A stretch of 64,000 bases of DNA from Taibaiella sp. (GCA_016786705.1 JAEUVV010000010.1:1-64000), one strand, 5' to 3'; positions 34,739-45,611 are shown, counted from the first letter of the stretch. Notes: generated by a model not told the origin, from the sequence alone. Numbers and translations are program-made.

Positions 34739-37700
34739 CGATCTTGATTATGTTTTTATTCTTCCTGTTCAATTCGTAAATAATCCCGAGCGACTGGCCC
34801 GTTCTGTTTTGCTCTTCCTGCTGCCTGCGCTCCTCTTCCCTGCGCTTCCTCATATACTCGCGATATCTTTTGCGCCCCAGCAACAATTGCCGGAAACGGT
34901 TATACTCTAACCCCAGCCTGAAACTCAACCCGGTTTCAATAATAAAACCATTGATAATATTCTGTAATTCTGTTTTCCGGTAACCCCTTAATACATATCT
35001 TCCGTCCGGTGTGATCATATAATCTGCGGAAAGGTTGCCGGGCAGATAGCTAGGATTAGCATTAGTCGTTGCCTGTCCTTCCAGCTGGAAATCATTACCG
35101 ATGGAAACTTTAAGGCGGTCATTAAAGAGCCTCTTAGAGGCGGTCACGTTGAGATCGGTACGGTTTACCCTTGTCTTTGTAGAATAATCTTCGGAAGTGT
35201 TCAAACCAAAATCCAGTTCTATACCCGCGATGAGGTCGCCGGCCATGCGATTCAGCTGCTCACTCAGGAAGCGGCTGGCACTCTGGCGCACTGCATTCTC
35301 AAGCCCCAGTCCACCGCCACTGGCACTAAAGACATCTTCAGAAATGAAGCGGCCTAAAGCCAATACGGCCACTACCTGCTTATTCATTTCAGTCGGGTTA
35401 TTCCGTAGCTCATTCAGTTTGGCTTCCACCGGGGCCCGGATATTGTCCGGGGTCGTGTTCCCTTTTTCTGAAACTACAATATCAAAACTAATGGTTGGTT
35501 TCATGACTTTACCACTCATTTTCAATAGTACCTGGAATGGTACTCTCTGCCGGAAGACAACAGACTCATCTTGCTGGCCCTGGTTCTGAAGCAGGTCATA
35601 AGGCGCCACATTGGCTTCGTAAATAGCCGTAATATTCGCTTCGGCGTCTAAGGGATCTCCTGCCAGCTGTATAATGCTTCCTTTTTGTATTTTAAATTTC
35701 TTTTTAATGATCTCGATACTCAGGTCATAATACCCGTCTTCCAGTTCATAAGTACCGGCCAGGGCCATATTACCATCAGATCCCAGGTTGGCATTCAGGA
35801 ACGCTTTACCTTTTACATTCAATTTATCACCGGTTTCCGGATCAATCAAAATAGTAAACTGGGCATCTTTCTCAATGTCTACATTTACATTCAAAGAAGA
35901 GCTCTGGGATAAAAGGTACTTGGCCCGCTCCATTTTTTCACCGAACTCGTCCAGGTTCTCGATCACTTTACTATCATAAAACTCTACGATCCCTTCATTA
36001 GATACCAGTTCCGGGTTATCAAGTAAAGCATAATGAAAATCAGTACTATCATGTATGGTAATATTCCCGTCAATGGCAGGCGCGGTCATAGGCCCGGTTA
36101 GCCCAAGGTTAGCGCTCAGGAGCATACGGCCGTAGAAAGATTCATTATCCCGGTTAGTTGAGTTCATCGCTTCCCATCTTGTCGCGTTAAAACGTGCGTT
36201 GAGCGCAAACTCTGTAAAATTCTTAGTGATCAAATCCCCGTTCAGCGTGGCTTTGCGGTTGAAGCGGTCATAGATCTCAAAATCAGAAAAGCTCAACCCC
36301 TTGCCAGGAACAAAATCGACCTGTTCTTTCGGCATACGTAATAACGTATTGAAAGCCGACAAAGTCGTTTGCAGCTCCTGGGTATTCAGTCTGCCGTCAA
36401 TCTTCGGGTTAGTCAGTGTACCGTTTATCTTAAGGTTACCCCAAAGCGTACCGCTACTTTGCCTGATAGCGCCAAAAGTAATGCCTTCAATACTTTTCAA
36501 AGCAAAAGATTTAATGTCGGCATTAAAATCCAGTTCGTTGCCATTCTGCGCTTTAGTATAATAATGGCCATTAACGCCAAGGTCATTGCCATTCCCTACT
36601 AAATTAAGTCTTGCCTGGTAGGCATCAGCAGATTCGTTAAATGCGTTTAAAGCTAAATTTCCCAATCCCGCACCTAAAACCTGCAGGCTGTCTACACGAG
36701 CGTCTGCGTTGATTTTTGCAAATTCCCCTCTCAGATCCAGGGTAGCATCCACGTTCAGCAAGCCATCGGCAAGAATGGTGTCTTTACTCACCATCCGGGT
36801 AATGTTGGCAATAGTAAAGTTTTTGATCGCCAGGCGGAACGGGCTGTTAAAAGTCGTGTCCTGGCTCTGAACACCTATAGATTGATTTCCGCTGCTCAAC
36901 TGCAGGGCATCTACAAAAAAGCCTTTATCCTGTGCGCCCAGTATTACCCGGTTCAGCGGGTTTACGCTCCAATCTTCATAGTTCAACTTTAAGCCGGTAG
37001 CCAATTTCAGATGAATATTGTCCTGCGGATCGATAGCAGTATAAACTCCTAAGCCGAACTGGTCCACGCCTTCCCGGTCGGTGAGGTTAAGGAAAGAGCT
37101 GATACTATCATTTTTTACACTCCCGAATAAAGAGGAGTTATAAAATTCAATCCCTCCTTTTGTAAATTTATTGATCGAAAGTACATAAGCAAGCGCACTA
37201 TCCTGTTCTACAGCGGAGAAGCCCAGCGTATCAATGATCATATCCGCATAGCGAAGGCGTGGGGCGGTCAAACCCAGGTCCAGGTTCCTTGAATCGGCCA
37301 GGGCATAAAATCTTACGGTATCAAATGGTCTTAATTCCGGTACTAACTGCCGGAATAAACGGTGGTAATTAACCGAGCCGGACAAATTCATGTCGTAACC
37401 TAAAGGCTGTAAGTATTTCTGGTCATTCAATCGGTAAAACCTGTTGACATGGGCCAGGATCACATCGCCCATTTTAGTAACCGGAACATGCCCGGTCAAC
37501 CTGGCATTGACAATATTACCCAGAGACAGGTGGATATCCTGCATACTGTCTACCGGTTTGGAATATAGGTAAATACTATCAAGAACATAGGTCGTTCCGT
37601 TCATCGTAACGAAAGGATTATTAATATTGACCATTGCTTCCGGGTAGTTGGGATTGGTGGAAGGCACATCCATATCAATGGCTCCGGTAAATACGATATC

Positions 37701-39821
37701 TTGTGTGGTCAACTTCAGCTCTTTAAGGTTGATATATTCAATATCAAGGTTAGAGGTAATGGCCGGGTACTCATTACTCATATCGATATAAGCCTGCATG
37801 GTCATGAATGCATTGGGATCTCTTGATTTCAGGTCAATTTCACCCAGCTTACCTTTCATATGGCCTTTTGCTGTAAAGTCCCGGTAATTATAGCCGTTTA
37901 AAAAGGCTTCCGCAATGGTAGCATCTAATGTCGCGTCCATTGTTTTCGGATCAAAGCCTACACCTTTTACTTTACCGTTCATGGAAACGCGGCCAAGCAG
38001 GCTGTCCATCCTAAGTATCTTACCCAGGTTGAGCCCGCGGGTCACCAGCAACAAGTCATAGGATTCTTTCCCAGATTTTGTCATATCCATAAAGCCATTG
38101 ATATCGGCATCCCCATCAGCCGTCCTGATCTTCAGGTTGGGCCTGTAGGCGGTTGTCGTGCCGCTGATCTTCCCGGAAATGGCAAACCAGGCCGGAACAC
38201 TGACTTGCTTTTGTACGGAAGGGGGCAGGAATGGTTTTATATCGTTATAGGCACTACTTAAATTAGCTACATTGAGATCGTAGCGCAATTTACCGCCGTC
38301 GGGAAGTCCATACAATACGCCATTTGCATCAATGGCAGTACGGGTAAGGCCTTGTAAAAAAAATTTATTAATATTTAATGCTTCCAGGGGGCCTTTCGCG
38401 ATAAGGGTCAGGTTCACGCGCTGGTTCCTGTAGTCCCGCAATTGCTTTTTCTGGGACTCCGGCAGGAAGATGAACAGGTCTTTAAAACCTACCACACTTT
38501 GTTTAAGGGCCAGGTCCAGGTTCATTTTACCCATTTCTTTATCCAGCTGGTCTAAAGAACGATAAGAAACCGCCATTTTATCCTGCAATAAGGTGTTGGG
38601 GGTTTTCAGGTAAAATTCGTCCAGGATAGCGCCTTGCGCATGATAGGTGAATGCCGTCCTAAGAGTCTGTATCTCCAAACCGCTTTTTTCCAGTAAAGAG
38701 AGGTTTTTAATGATCCCTGAAATGGTATCTACGCTATATAATACATCACTTGCGGTAAGGTAAAAGTTCTTTACGTCCATATGGGCATAGTCGATCCCGT
38801 CTTTCAGTTTAGGCTTCAGGTTATCATCAAATTTAAACCCGACCTCTTTCAGCAGCAGGTCATTTAGGGTGACCCTCCAGGAACCGGTATCTGTTGAAGC
38901 CGTTACAGGTTCAGGTTCCGCTTTGGGAACGTTTGTTTTATTGAACGCGATAGAAGTATTGGCCTGTACCAGGTTGAAATAATCGACATTGATCTTCTGC
39001 TCGATTAAACTAAACCAGGGCATTGCCGCCGAAAGCTCTTTGGCCGAAATATCAAAATTCATTCCGGAGGTACTGTCTTTCATGGCGAAATTGGCCCGGT
39101 TGAGCAATAATTTATCCACGATCAGCACCACGTCCGAAGCTTCGCTGGTATCTGGAGGTGAAGGGGGTAAAATTGATGGCAGGCTAAAGAAGTAAGAATT
39201 AATGGTATCTCCTGTAAGCTCCGTCACCTCAAAACGCATTGTATTCAGGTCGATATTCCGGGGCTTGAGCACCAGGCTGTTCACCCTGATGCCGAAAAGT
39301 GTTCCGCCGATCGTATCACTCAGGCGATACCGGGTATTAGTTATAGATATGGTGCCGGCATCAAGGTAGATGGGCGATGCCTGTGCCGTATCGATCACTT
39401 CCTGGTTGGTCGCTTCAGGTTTGCCTACAAAGGAATCTACGACGAACTGGTAATTGTAATTCGTATCTGTAGCGGTACGGTACATGTGCACATCTGCCCC
39501 GTCTAAAGCCAGTTTACCTACAGATATCTTACCCTCAATCAGCTTGAGCATATTGATATTGACATCCAGCTGATCAATGCGTAGCATGGTATCCTGTGCC
39601 TTATCCAGCACCAGCACACCGGATAAGTTAATTGAAGAAGGGATACTGAAATCTATCTTGCCTATGGCAACATGTGTATCCAGCTTTTTCTGTAAAAAGC
39701 TGACCGCGTATTTCCTGATCTGTTCTTTACCCCAGGGGGTATTAATAGTTATTATCAACCCGATTACCAGAACCAGTATTGACAATATGATGTACATAAA
39801 TATTTTTAATACCTTCTTCAT
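34731..39821 (-). CDS. tamB: TamB-like translocation and assembly module protein
   Basis: This very large protein (1696 residues) is anchored by one N-terminal membrane segment (residues about 6-25) and spans the periplasm as a long beta-helix/taco. The AsmA-like start has MYIILSILVLVIGLIITINTPWG and the IDFSIPSSINLSGV strands. Many repeated short strand-turn units follow. The C-terminal part is the TamB/DUF490 domain (about residues 1300-1690), ending in a basic coiled region (RKRREEERRQQEEQNR). TamB-type proteins are thought to help outer membrane biogenesis and phospholipid transport. The promoter at 39835-39864 has near-ideal spacing. It is followed by tamL in one operon. Confidence 0.92.
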   Translation of the reverse strand: MKKVLKIFMYIILSILVLVIGLIITINTPWGKEQIRKYAVSFLQKKLDTHVAIGKIDFSIPSSINLSGVLVLDKAQDTMLRIDQLDVNINMLKLIEGKISVGKLALDGADVHMYRTATDTNYNYQFVVDSFVGKPEATNQEVIDTAQASPIYLDAGTISITNTRYRLSDTIGGTLFGIRVNSLVLKPRNIDLNTMRFEVTELTGDTINSYFFSLPSILPPSPPDTSEASDVVLIVDKLLLNRANFAMKDSTSGMNFDISAKELSAAMPWFSLIEQKINVDYFNLVQANTSIAFNKTNVPKAEPEPVTASTDTGSWRVTLNDLLLKEVGFKFDDNLKPKLKDGIDYAHMDVKNFYLTASDVLYSVDTISGIIKNLSLLEKSGLEIQTLRTAFTYHAQGAILDEFYLKTPNTLLQDKMAVSYRSLDQLDKEMGKMNLDLALKQSVVGFKDLFIFLPESQKKQLRDYRNQRVNLTLIAKGPLEALNINKFFLQGLTRTAIDANGVLYGLPDGGKLRYDLNVANLSSAYNDIKPFLPPSVQKQVSVPAWFAISGKISGTTTAYRPNLKIRTADGDADINGFMDMTKSGKESYDLLLVTRGLNLGKILRMDSLLGRVSMNGKVKGVGFDPKTMDATLDATIAEAFLNGYNYRDFTAKGHMKGKLGEIDLKSRDPNAFMTMQAYIDMSNEYPAITSNLDIEYINLKELKLTTQDIVFTGAIDMDVPSTNPNYPEAMVNINNPFVTMNGTTYVLDSIYLYSKPVDSMQDIHLSLGNIVNARLTGHVPVTKMGDVILAHVNRFYRLNDQKYLQPLGYDMNLSGSVNYHRLFRQLVPELRPFDTVRFYALADSRNLDLGLTAPRLRYADMIIDTLGFSAVEQDSALAYVLSINKFTKGGIEFYNSSLFGSVKNDSISSFLNLTDREGVDQFGLGVYTAIDPQDNIHLKLATGLKLNYEDWSVNPLNRVILGAQDKGFFVDALQLSSGNQSIGVQSQDTTFNSPFRLAIKNFTIANITRMVSKDTILADGLLNVDATLDLRGEFAKINADARVDSLQVLGAGLGNLALNAFNESADAYQARLNLVGNGNDLGVNGHYYTKAQNGNELDFNADIKSFALKSIEGITFGAIRQSSGTLWGNLKINGTLTNPKIDGRLNTQELQTTLSAFNTLLRMPKEQVDFVPGKGLSFSDFEIYDRFNRKATLNGDLITKNFTEFALNARFNATRWEAMNSTNRDNESFYGRMLLSANLGLTGPMTAPAIDGNITIHDSTDFHYALLDNPELVSNEGIVEFYDSKVIENLDEFGEKMERAKYLLSQSSSLNVNVDIEKDAQFTILIDPETGDKLNVKGKAFLNANLGSDGNMALAGTYELEDGYYDLSIEIIKKKFKIQKGSIIQLAGDPLDAEANITAIYEANVAPYDLLQNQGQQDESVVFRQRVPFQVLLKMSGKVMKPTISFDIVVSEKGNTTPDNIRAPVEAKLNELRNNPTEMNKQVVAVLALGRFISEDVFSASGGGLGLENAVRQSASRFLSEQLNRMAGDLIAGIELDFGLNTSEDYSTKTRVNRTDLNVTASKRLFNDRLKVSIGNDFQLEGQATTNANPSYLPGNLSADYMITPDGRYVLRGYRKTELQNIINGFIIETGLSFRLGLEYNRFRQLLLGRKRYREYMRKRREEERRQQEEQNRTGQSLGIIYELNRKNKNIIKIGE

Positions 39822-39834
39822 GTAGCCGTATAAG

Positions 39835-39864
39835 CAAAAATAAGCGCAAAAAGCTTTATAACAA
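39835..39864 (-). promoter_or_regulatory. Promoter of tamB-tamL
   Basis: TATTTTTG on the minus strand (39842-39835) and TTG (39864-39862) are separated by 19 bases. The leader to the ATG at 39821 is about nine bases. Confidence 0.7.
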
Positions 39865-40156
39865 AGCTTTGCGGCACTTTTGACAATATATTACACAATA
39901 TATAGAATCTGCAAATCATTTTTATCCTACCATCACAATTTTAAGATCGAATTACCAATTTCACTATTAATTAAACAAATAATATTCCGCGCAGTTGCTT
40001 TTCTGCCTTTCTGCTTCAGCATTTATACAATAATAATTCAATATATATTTTGTAATTTTACAAAGAGTAAAGACAGGTAATTATTTTATTGAAGCGGATA
40101 TTTTTCTATGGAGCAAATTCATTAACAGATTAACCTCCTTTCTAAAAATTCTTGCA
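39865..40156. other. Divergent intergenic region, A/T-rich
   Basis: No gene or strong hairpin is visible. The AT content is high, with several A/T tracts. It should carry the promoter for the small gene at 40157, but no perfect TAnnTTTG box with good spacing was found. Confidence 0.4.
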
Positions 40157-40522
40157 ATGAAAACGTATGAAACAATCAAGCTATATTGGCCTGTAAATCA
40201 TGACATGCTTGAAGCCATAGAGTCTATGGGCTGGAAAAGATTCCCGGACCACTACCTGTGTAATCCTGTCTTAAATCAAGGATACGCAGTACAGATCTCC
40301 CAGGAACTGGATGCTACGACCTGCCCTATTGCTTATATATGCGAATTCGAATTACCGATTTCCGACCTGGAAAAATTTCCCATCAAACAATCCATAAACA
40401 TTTATCACCAGGAGCTGGAGATCAATGCTCAAAACCTGGCTTTGCTGAATGACGCTATCATAGGCCAGATCAGCGTGAAAAGGGTGTTTAAAAAAAGGGC
40501 GCAGGATATGCAGGACATCTAA
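40157..40522 (+). CDS. Small soluble protein of unknown function
   Basis: This 121-residue acidic to neutral protein has no signal peptide and no membrane segment. It begins KTYETIKLYWPVNHDMLEAI, has ICEFELPISDLEKFPI in the middle and ends in a Lys/Arg/Asp-rich tail (VKRVFKKRAQDMQDI). The family is not recognised. The mixed strand/helix pattern would fit a small alpha/beta fold. It precedes the GH3 gene by 137 bases on the same strand; shared transcription is possible but not shown. Confidence 0.65.
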   Translation: MKTYETIKLYWPVNHDMLEAIESMGWKRFPDHYLCNPVLNQGYAVQISQELDATTCPIAYICEFELPISDLEKFPIKQSINIYHQELEINAQNLALLNDAIIGQISVKRVFKKRAQDMQDI

Positions 40523-40659
40523 ACTGCCGGCCTGCAGCAACCTGTTTTTGCCGCAATGAAACCATACGATAATAAAAGAATTATTTTTTTGGCAAATTCT
40601 TCAATTAATAAATGATTAATTTCGCCGTCGAAACTAAAAAATAACATCAAAATACAGTA

Positions 40660-42192
40660 ATGGCCATAATAGGAGAAATCATTGCCCGTTCTTTAAAGAT
40701 CAGAAAAAGATTTACAAAAAAAAGAGATAATAACTGGAGTATTCAAAAAAAGACGCTGAAAAAGCTCCTTGAGAAAGCCCGTTATACTTCATTCGGCAAA
40801 GAATACAAGTTCGATACCATGCTCGGCGAGTCTATGGATTTCATTGCAGACTTTAAGGCCAATATTCCTTATCATAATTACAACTCCATGTTTAACCGTT
40901 GGTGGCACAGATGCCTGGACGGGGAAGAAAACGTAAGCTGGCCGGGCAAAGTAAAATACTTCGCTTTAAGTTCCGGCACCTCTGAATCTGCCAGTAAACA
41001 TATCCCGGTCACCAGTGATATGATCAAGTCGACCAAAAAAGTAGCGATGAAGCAATTCTATTCGCTGACCAATTTTGACATCCCCTCGGCAGCCTTCGGC
41101 AAAGGTGTGCTGATGCTGGGTGGCACCACTACACTGATGGAGAAAGACGATTATTTCGAAGGCGATATGAGCGGCATCAGTGCCAAGAACATGCCGCGTC
41201 TTTTTTCGAGGTTAATGTATAAGCCCGGGAAAAAGATCGCCAAAACCCCTAACTGGGAAGATCGTATCAAACTCATTGTTGAGAATGCCCCTAAATGGGA
41301 TGTAGGCACCGTATGCGGTGTACCGGCATGGGTACAAATCGTATTGGAAGAGATCATTAAAAGACATCAGTTAAACAACATCCATGACATATGGCCCAAC
41401 TTCGCGGTATATATACACGGAGGGGTAGCCTTTGAGCCTTACCGGGAACCGCTGAAAAAACTTTACGCCAAAACGGTAACGAATATCGAAACCTATATGG
41501 CCTCTGAAGGTTCCTTCGGCTTCCAGGCCAGGCCGGGTGTTGACGGGATTAAACTGGAATTAAATACGGGCATTTTCTATGAATTTGTTCCTTTTAATGA
41601 AGATAACTTTACCGATGAAGGAGAAATAAAACCGACAGCTACTACTAAATTTATACATGAAGTAGAAAAAGGCATTGATTACGCGGTGATGCTGTCTACC
41701 TGTTCCGGTGCCTGGAGATACATTATCGGGGATGTAGTCCGTTTTACTTCTGTGAGCGAAGCGGAGATCGTGATCGTCGGCAGGACCAAACAATTCCTGA
41801 GCCTTTGCGGGGAACACATGTCTGTAGATAATATCAATAAGACCATAGATGCCCTGCGTTGCGAAACAGGTATGGATATCGGAGAGTTTACCGTTGCAGG
41901 TTTCCCTTTTGAAAACAGGTTCGCGCATCGCTGGTTCATAGGTTGTGATAACCCTACTATTGATAATGAAAAAATCAAAGAGATTATCGACAGGACGCTT
42001 TGCAAAATCAATGATGACTACGCCGTTGAGCGCCAGTCGGCACTCAAAGAAGTGTTTGTTGAAGTATTGCCTAAAGAAACATTCATAGACTACCTCAAGC
42101 ATATGGGCAAATTTGGCGCTATGAATAAATTCCCGCGTGTCTTAAAAGGCACCCAACTCAGGAGCTGGGAAGAATTTCTTAAACAAGCATAA
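40660..42192 (+). CDS. GH3-family acyl-acid amido synthetase-like protein
   Basis: The 510-residue protein belongs to the GH3 superfamily of adenylate-forming enzymes. It has the ATP-binding motif LSSGTSESASKHIPVT, the ETYMASEGSFGFQ region, and the second nucleotide motif GDVVRFTSVSEAEIVIVGR with TKQFLSLCGEHMS. Plant GH3 proteins couple amino acids to hormones. The bacterial homologues, common in Bacteroidota, have no settled substrate. It is a cytoplasmic protein. A TAATTTCG near-consensus -7 sits at 40617-40624, and a strong terminator follows at 42216. Confidence 0.9.
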   Translation: MAIIGEIIARSLKIRKRFTKKRDNNWSIQKKTLKKLLEKARYTSFGKEYKFDTMLGESMDFIADFKANIPYHNYNSMFNRWWHRCLDGEENVSWPGKVKYFALSSGTSESASKHIPVTSDMIKSTKKVAMKQFYSLTNFDIPSAAFGKGVLMLGGTTTLMEKDDYFEGDMSGISAKNMPRLFSRLMYKPGKKIAKTPNWEDRIKLIVENAPKWDVGTVCGVPAWVQIVLEEIIKRHQLNNIHDIWPNFAVYIHGGVAFEPYREPLKKLYAKTVTNIETYMASEGSFGFQARPGVDGIKLELNTGIFYEFVPFNEDNFTDEGEIKPTATTKFIHEVEKGIDYAVMLSTCSGAWRYIIGDVVRFTSVSEAEIVIVGRTKQFLSLCGEHMSVDNINKTIDALRCETGMDIGEFTVAGFPFENRFAHRWFIGCDNPTIDNEKIKEIIDRTLCKINDDYAVERQSALKEVFVEVLPKETFIDYLKHMGKFGAMNKFPRVLKGTQLRSWEEFLKQA

Positions 42193-42215
42193 TTCATTCG
42201 ATATATTATTACCCG

Positions 42216-42250
42216 GGAGGCCTGATTCAGGCCTCCTTTTCTTTGTTTCT
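42216..42250 (+). terminator. Terminator of the GH3 gene
   Basis: A 9-bp GC-rich stem (42216-42224 with 42228-42236) is followed directly by a T-rich tract (42237-42250). Confidence 0.85.
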
Positions 42251-42286
42251 TAATGCTGCCTTAATACAATCGTAATATCCGCTGGA

Positions 42287-42294
42287 TACTTTTG
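42287..42294 (+). promoter_or_regulatory. -7 box of the TonB-dependent receptor
   Basis: TACTTTTG is a perfect TAnnTTTG match, with about 23 bases of leader before the ATG at 42322. No -33 TTG at normal distance is seen. Confidence 0.5.
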
Positions 42295-42321
42295 CCTTCA
42301 GATTAACAATACAAAAAAATT

Positions 42322-45300
42322 ATGAGGAGCAAAATTACATTAGGATTATCCGCCGCCTTACTTTCAAGCTCTGTAGTAGCTGTTGCCCAGGTAACCACTT
42401 CCGGTATGAGAGGTACGGTAAAAGACAACAACAATGAAACCATTCCTGGAGCTTACGTAGAGGTCATCCACACGCCATCGGGTACCAAATACCAGGCCGT
42501 AACCTCCGAAACGGGCATTTTTGTTGTACAGGGTATGAGAACAGGTGGCCCCTATACTGTAAACATTGAAGCGGTAGGCACCGGGCAAAAAACCTTTGAT
42601 AATATTTACCTGAACTTAGGAGAAGATTATATCCTGAATGCAAAAATCTCCGGCTCTTCAGAAGCGTTAAGCGGCGTTACCGTTACCGCCTTCAGAAATG
42701 ATATCCTGAACAGTGAAAGAACCGGCGCTTCTACGAATATTAATAACCGCACTTTAAACCGCCTGCCTTCTATCAGCAGGAGTTTAACTGATTTCACCCG
42801 CCTTACCCCGCAAGCTAATGGCAACGGCTTTGCCGGCAGAGACGGTCGCTATAACAACCTGCAGATTGATGGAGCCAATTTCAATAACGCTTTCGGCTTA
42901 AGCTCTGATCCTTTACCCGGCGGCAGCAATCAGCCGATCTCTTTGGACGCAGTAGAAGAAATGTCGGTAAACATCGCTCCTTATGATGTACGCCAGACGG
43001 GCTTTACCGGTGCCGGCATTAACGCGATCACCAGGAGCGGTACAAACCAGGTAACCGGAAGCGTTTACTTGTATGAGCGCCCCAAATCTTTTACCGGTCT
43101 TGATGTAGCAGAACAAACTTTAGCGACCTCTGCAAGGACTAATAACCGTATTATCGGTGGCCGCGTGGGCGCCCCTATCATCAAAAATAAATTATTCGTT
43201 TTCGGATCTTTGGAATATGAGCGTTCCAGTAACCCGGGAAACCCATGGCTGGCCAACAAAACCGGTTTTGATGCCGGGGCCAACGTAACCAGGGTATTGG
43301 AATCCGACCTGAACAGCGTTTCCAATTACCTGAAGACTAAATATGGTTATGACCCGGGCAGGTTCCAGGGCTATGCCGATAATTATGTGAATTCAAACAT
43401 TAAAGGTTTATTGCGTTTGGACTGGAACATTAATGACAACCACAAACTGACCTTACGCTACAATACCATGATGGGTAAAAACCAGTTTGGCGCCAATGCC
43501 AGTTCAGGTCCTAACCCACGTTCCAGTGCCGCCCGTATCAGTAAAGAATCCATGGTTTTCGAACATGGTAACTATACCCAGGAAAACAGAGTAAGCTCGG
43601 TAACCGCAGAGTTAAACTCCAGGCTCAGCAATAAAATGAGCAACCAGTTACTGGCTACCTACAGCCGTATTAATGACGTGCGCGGTACTACAGGAGATAT
43701 GTTCCCATTCGTGGACATCTGGAAAGACGGCACTAACTATATGAGCTTTGGTACGGAGCTGTTCTCTTATGACAATGAAGTGATCAATAACAATTTCAAT
43801 ATCACGAATAACCTTACCTATACCCTGGACAAGCACTCACTGACCGGCGGTTTAAGCTTCCAGTACATGGGCTTCGGCAACTCTTATAAGCGTATGGGTA
43901 CATCTTACTACCGGTATAATGATATAAGTACCTTCCTGGCTGGCGGAGCTCCTGATGTATATGGCGTTACTTACCCCTATGCAGGACAAGATGGTTACGC
44001 GCGTGTCAACTACGCCTTAGGTGGTATTTATGTACAGGATAAATATACGGTGAATAATAAACTGAACATCACCGGCGGTATCCGTGTGGATATGCCTTTC
44101 TTCCTGAACACACCGGTAAATAATCCTACTATTGAAAAAATTGAACTGTTAGATAGTAAAGGTAATCCTACAACCTTCAGTACCGCCAGCTGGCCGGGCG
44201 TACAACCATTGATCTCCCCCAGAGTAGGATTTAACTATGATGTAAACGGCGACAGGAGCCTGCAGTTACGCGGCGGTACCGGTATCTTCACCGGTAATAT
44301 TCCTTTCGTATGGTTTACCAATATGCCGACCAACTCGGGCATGCTGCAAAACACCTTTGAGCCGGTAAGCGATGCTACCCTGGCCAGGATAACCAGCCTG
44401 CAGGCAGACCCGATGCACTGGGTAAAAGCTTTACCGGAAGAATTTCCTGCACAAGGCGGCTTAAAGGCTCCGGGCTCCTTCTCCCTGATCGATAAGAACT
44501 TTAAAATGCCACAGGTATGGAGATCTAACCTGGGCGCCGACTTCAAACTGGGTAAATCGCCATTAGTGCTTACCGCCGACCTGATCTATACTAAAGATAT
44601 CGTAGGCGTGTACCAATACAATGCCAACCGTAAGGCAGCGACCGCCACTTTAAATTTCGAAAACGACAACAGGGACTTATGGGCCAATGCCAATGATGCT
44701 AAATACAATGCAGGAACCGGAACGGTGATACCGGTATTAAGCAACAATAACCTGGGCAGCTCATTCGCAGGGACATTAGGACTTACCTTACAATATACAC
44801 AAGGCTTATTCGGTTCCCTGTTCTATACTTATTCCGCGTCTAAAGACATTACGGGTAACCCGGGCTCAGCCGCGGCCTCTGCATGGAGCAATAACTACAG
44901 CGTGAACGATCCTAATGAATTAAGATTAGGCTATTCCCAATACGCGATCCCGCACCGCATCATGGGTAATATTTCTTATAAAGTTCAGAATACTACTTTC
45001 TCTGTATTCTACAATGGCGCGAACCAGGCACGTTTCTCTTATGTGTACAGCAATGACATCAACAGGGACGGGGTATCCTTAGACCTCTTATACATTCCGA
45101 ATGATATGAACCAAATGAACTTCGCGGATATCAAAAATAGTGCCGGCGATGTATTATTTACCGCGGCAGAACAAAGAAGTGCTTTTGAAACATTTGTAAA
45201 AGAAAATGGTCTTGAAAAATACAAAGGAACCTATGTAGACCGTAATAACGGCTTAATGCCCTGGTTGCACCGCTTTGATTTCCGGTTCATGCAGGACATC

Positions 45301-45591
45301 GACCTGAACAAAAAGAATGGCCAAAAACTACAGTTAAGCTTAGACATTATGAACGTGGGTAACTTACTGAATAAAGAATGGGGTGTTTTAAAACAATTAA
45401 ATGCCGGTAACGACTATTCTTATGGTTTGCTGAAAGTAGATAATATCAACACAAGCGGCGTGCCTACGTTCCAGATGAATACCATCAGAGACCAGGAAAA
45501 TAAAACCGTTTTACCAACCACGCCATTCAGAAATAATTTTTCTGCATCCAGTACCTGGGGCATGCAATTTGGTATCCGTTACATCTTCTAA
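42322..45591 (+). CDS. Large TonB-dependent outer membrane receptor (Oar-like)
   Basis: The 1089-residue protein has a signal peptide (cleavage near VAVAQ, residue 23). A carboxypeptidase-like regulatory Ig domain follows (MRGTVKDNNNETIPGAYVEV, residues 29-115). Next are a plug domain with LNRLPSISRSLTDFTRLTPQ and GQNL-type NNLQIDGANFNNAFG, and a long barrel ending in MQFGIRYIF. The family is the OmpA-related/Oar-type TonB-dependent receptor rather than a SusC nutrient importer: no SusD partner and no TonB-linked sigma genes flank it. The substrate is unknown. It is a single gene with its own promoter and terminator. Confidence 0.9.
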   Translation: MRSKITLGLSAALLSSSVVAVAQVTTSGMRGTVKDNNNETIPGAYVEVIHTPSGTKYQAVTSETGIFVVQGMRTGGPYTVNIEAVGTGQKTFDNIYLNLGEDYILNAKISGSSEALSGVTVTAFRNDILNSERTGASTNINNRTLNRLPSISRSLTDFTRLTPQANGNGFAGRDGRYNNLQIDGANFNNAFGLSSDPLPGGSNQPISLDAVEEMSVNIAPYDVRQTGFTGAGINAITRSGTNQVTGSVYLYERPKSFTGLDVAEQTLATSARTNNRIIGGRVGAPIIKNKLFVFGSLEYERSSNPGNPWLANKTGFDAGANVTRVLESDLNSVSNYLKTKYGYDPGRFQGYADNYVNSNIKGLLRLDWNINDNHKLTLRYNTMMGKNQFGANASSGPNPRSSAARISKESMVFEHGNYTQENRVSSVTAELNSRLSNKMSNQLLATYSRINDVRGTTGDMFPFVDIWKDGTNYMSFGTELFSYDNEVINNNFNITNNLTYTLDKHSLTGGLSFQYMGFGNSYKRMGTSYYRYNDISTFLAGGAPDVYGVTYPYAGQDGYARVNYALGGIYVQDKYTVNNKLNITGGIRVDMPFFLNTPVNNPTIEKIELLDSKGNPTTFSTASWPGVQPLISPRVGFNYDVNGDRSLQLRGGTGIFTGNIPFVWFTNMPTNSGMLQNTFEPVSDATLARITSLQADPMHWVKALPEEFPAQGGLKAPGSFSLIDKNFKMPQVWRSNLGADFKLGKSPLVLTADLIYTKDIVGVYQYNANRKAATATLNFENDNRDLWANANDAKYNAGTGTVIPVLSNNNLGSSFAGTLGLTLQYTQGLFGSLFYTYSASKDITGNPGSAAASAWSNNYSVNDPNELRLGYSQYAIPHRIMGNISYKVQNTTFSVFYNGANQARFSYVYSNDINRDGVSLDLLYIPNDMNQMNFADIKNSAGDVLFTAAEQRSAFETFVKENGLEKYKGTYVDRNNGLMPWLHRFDFRFMQDIDLNKKNGQKLQLSLDIMNVGNLLNKEWGVLKQLNAGNDYSYGLLKVDNINTSGVPTFQMNTIRDQENKTVLPTTPFRNNFSASSTWGMQFGIRYIF

Positions 45592-45611
45592 CTGATACAA
45601 CCTTACAAGTA

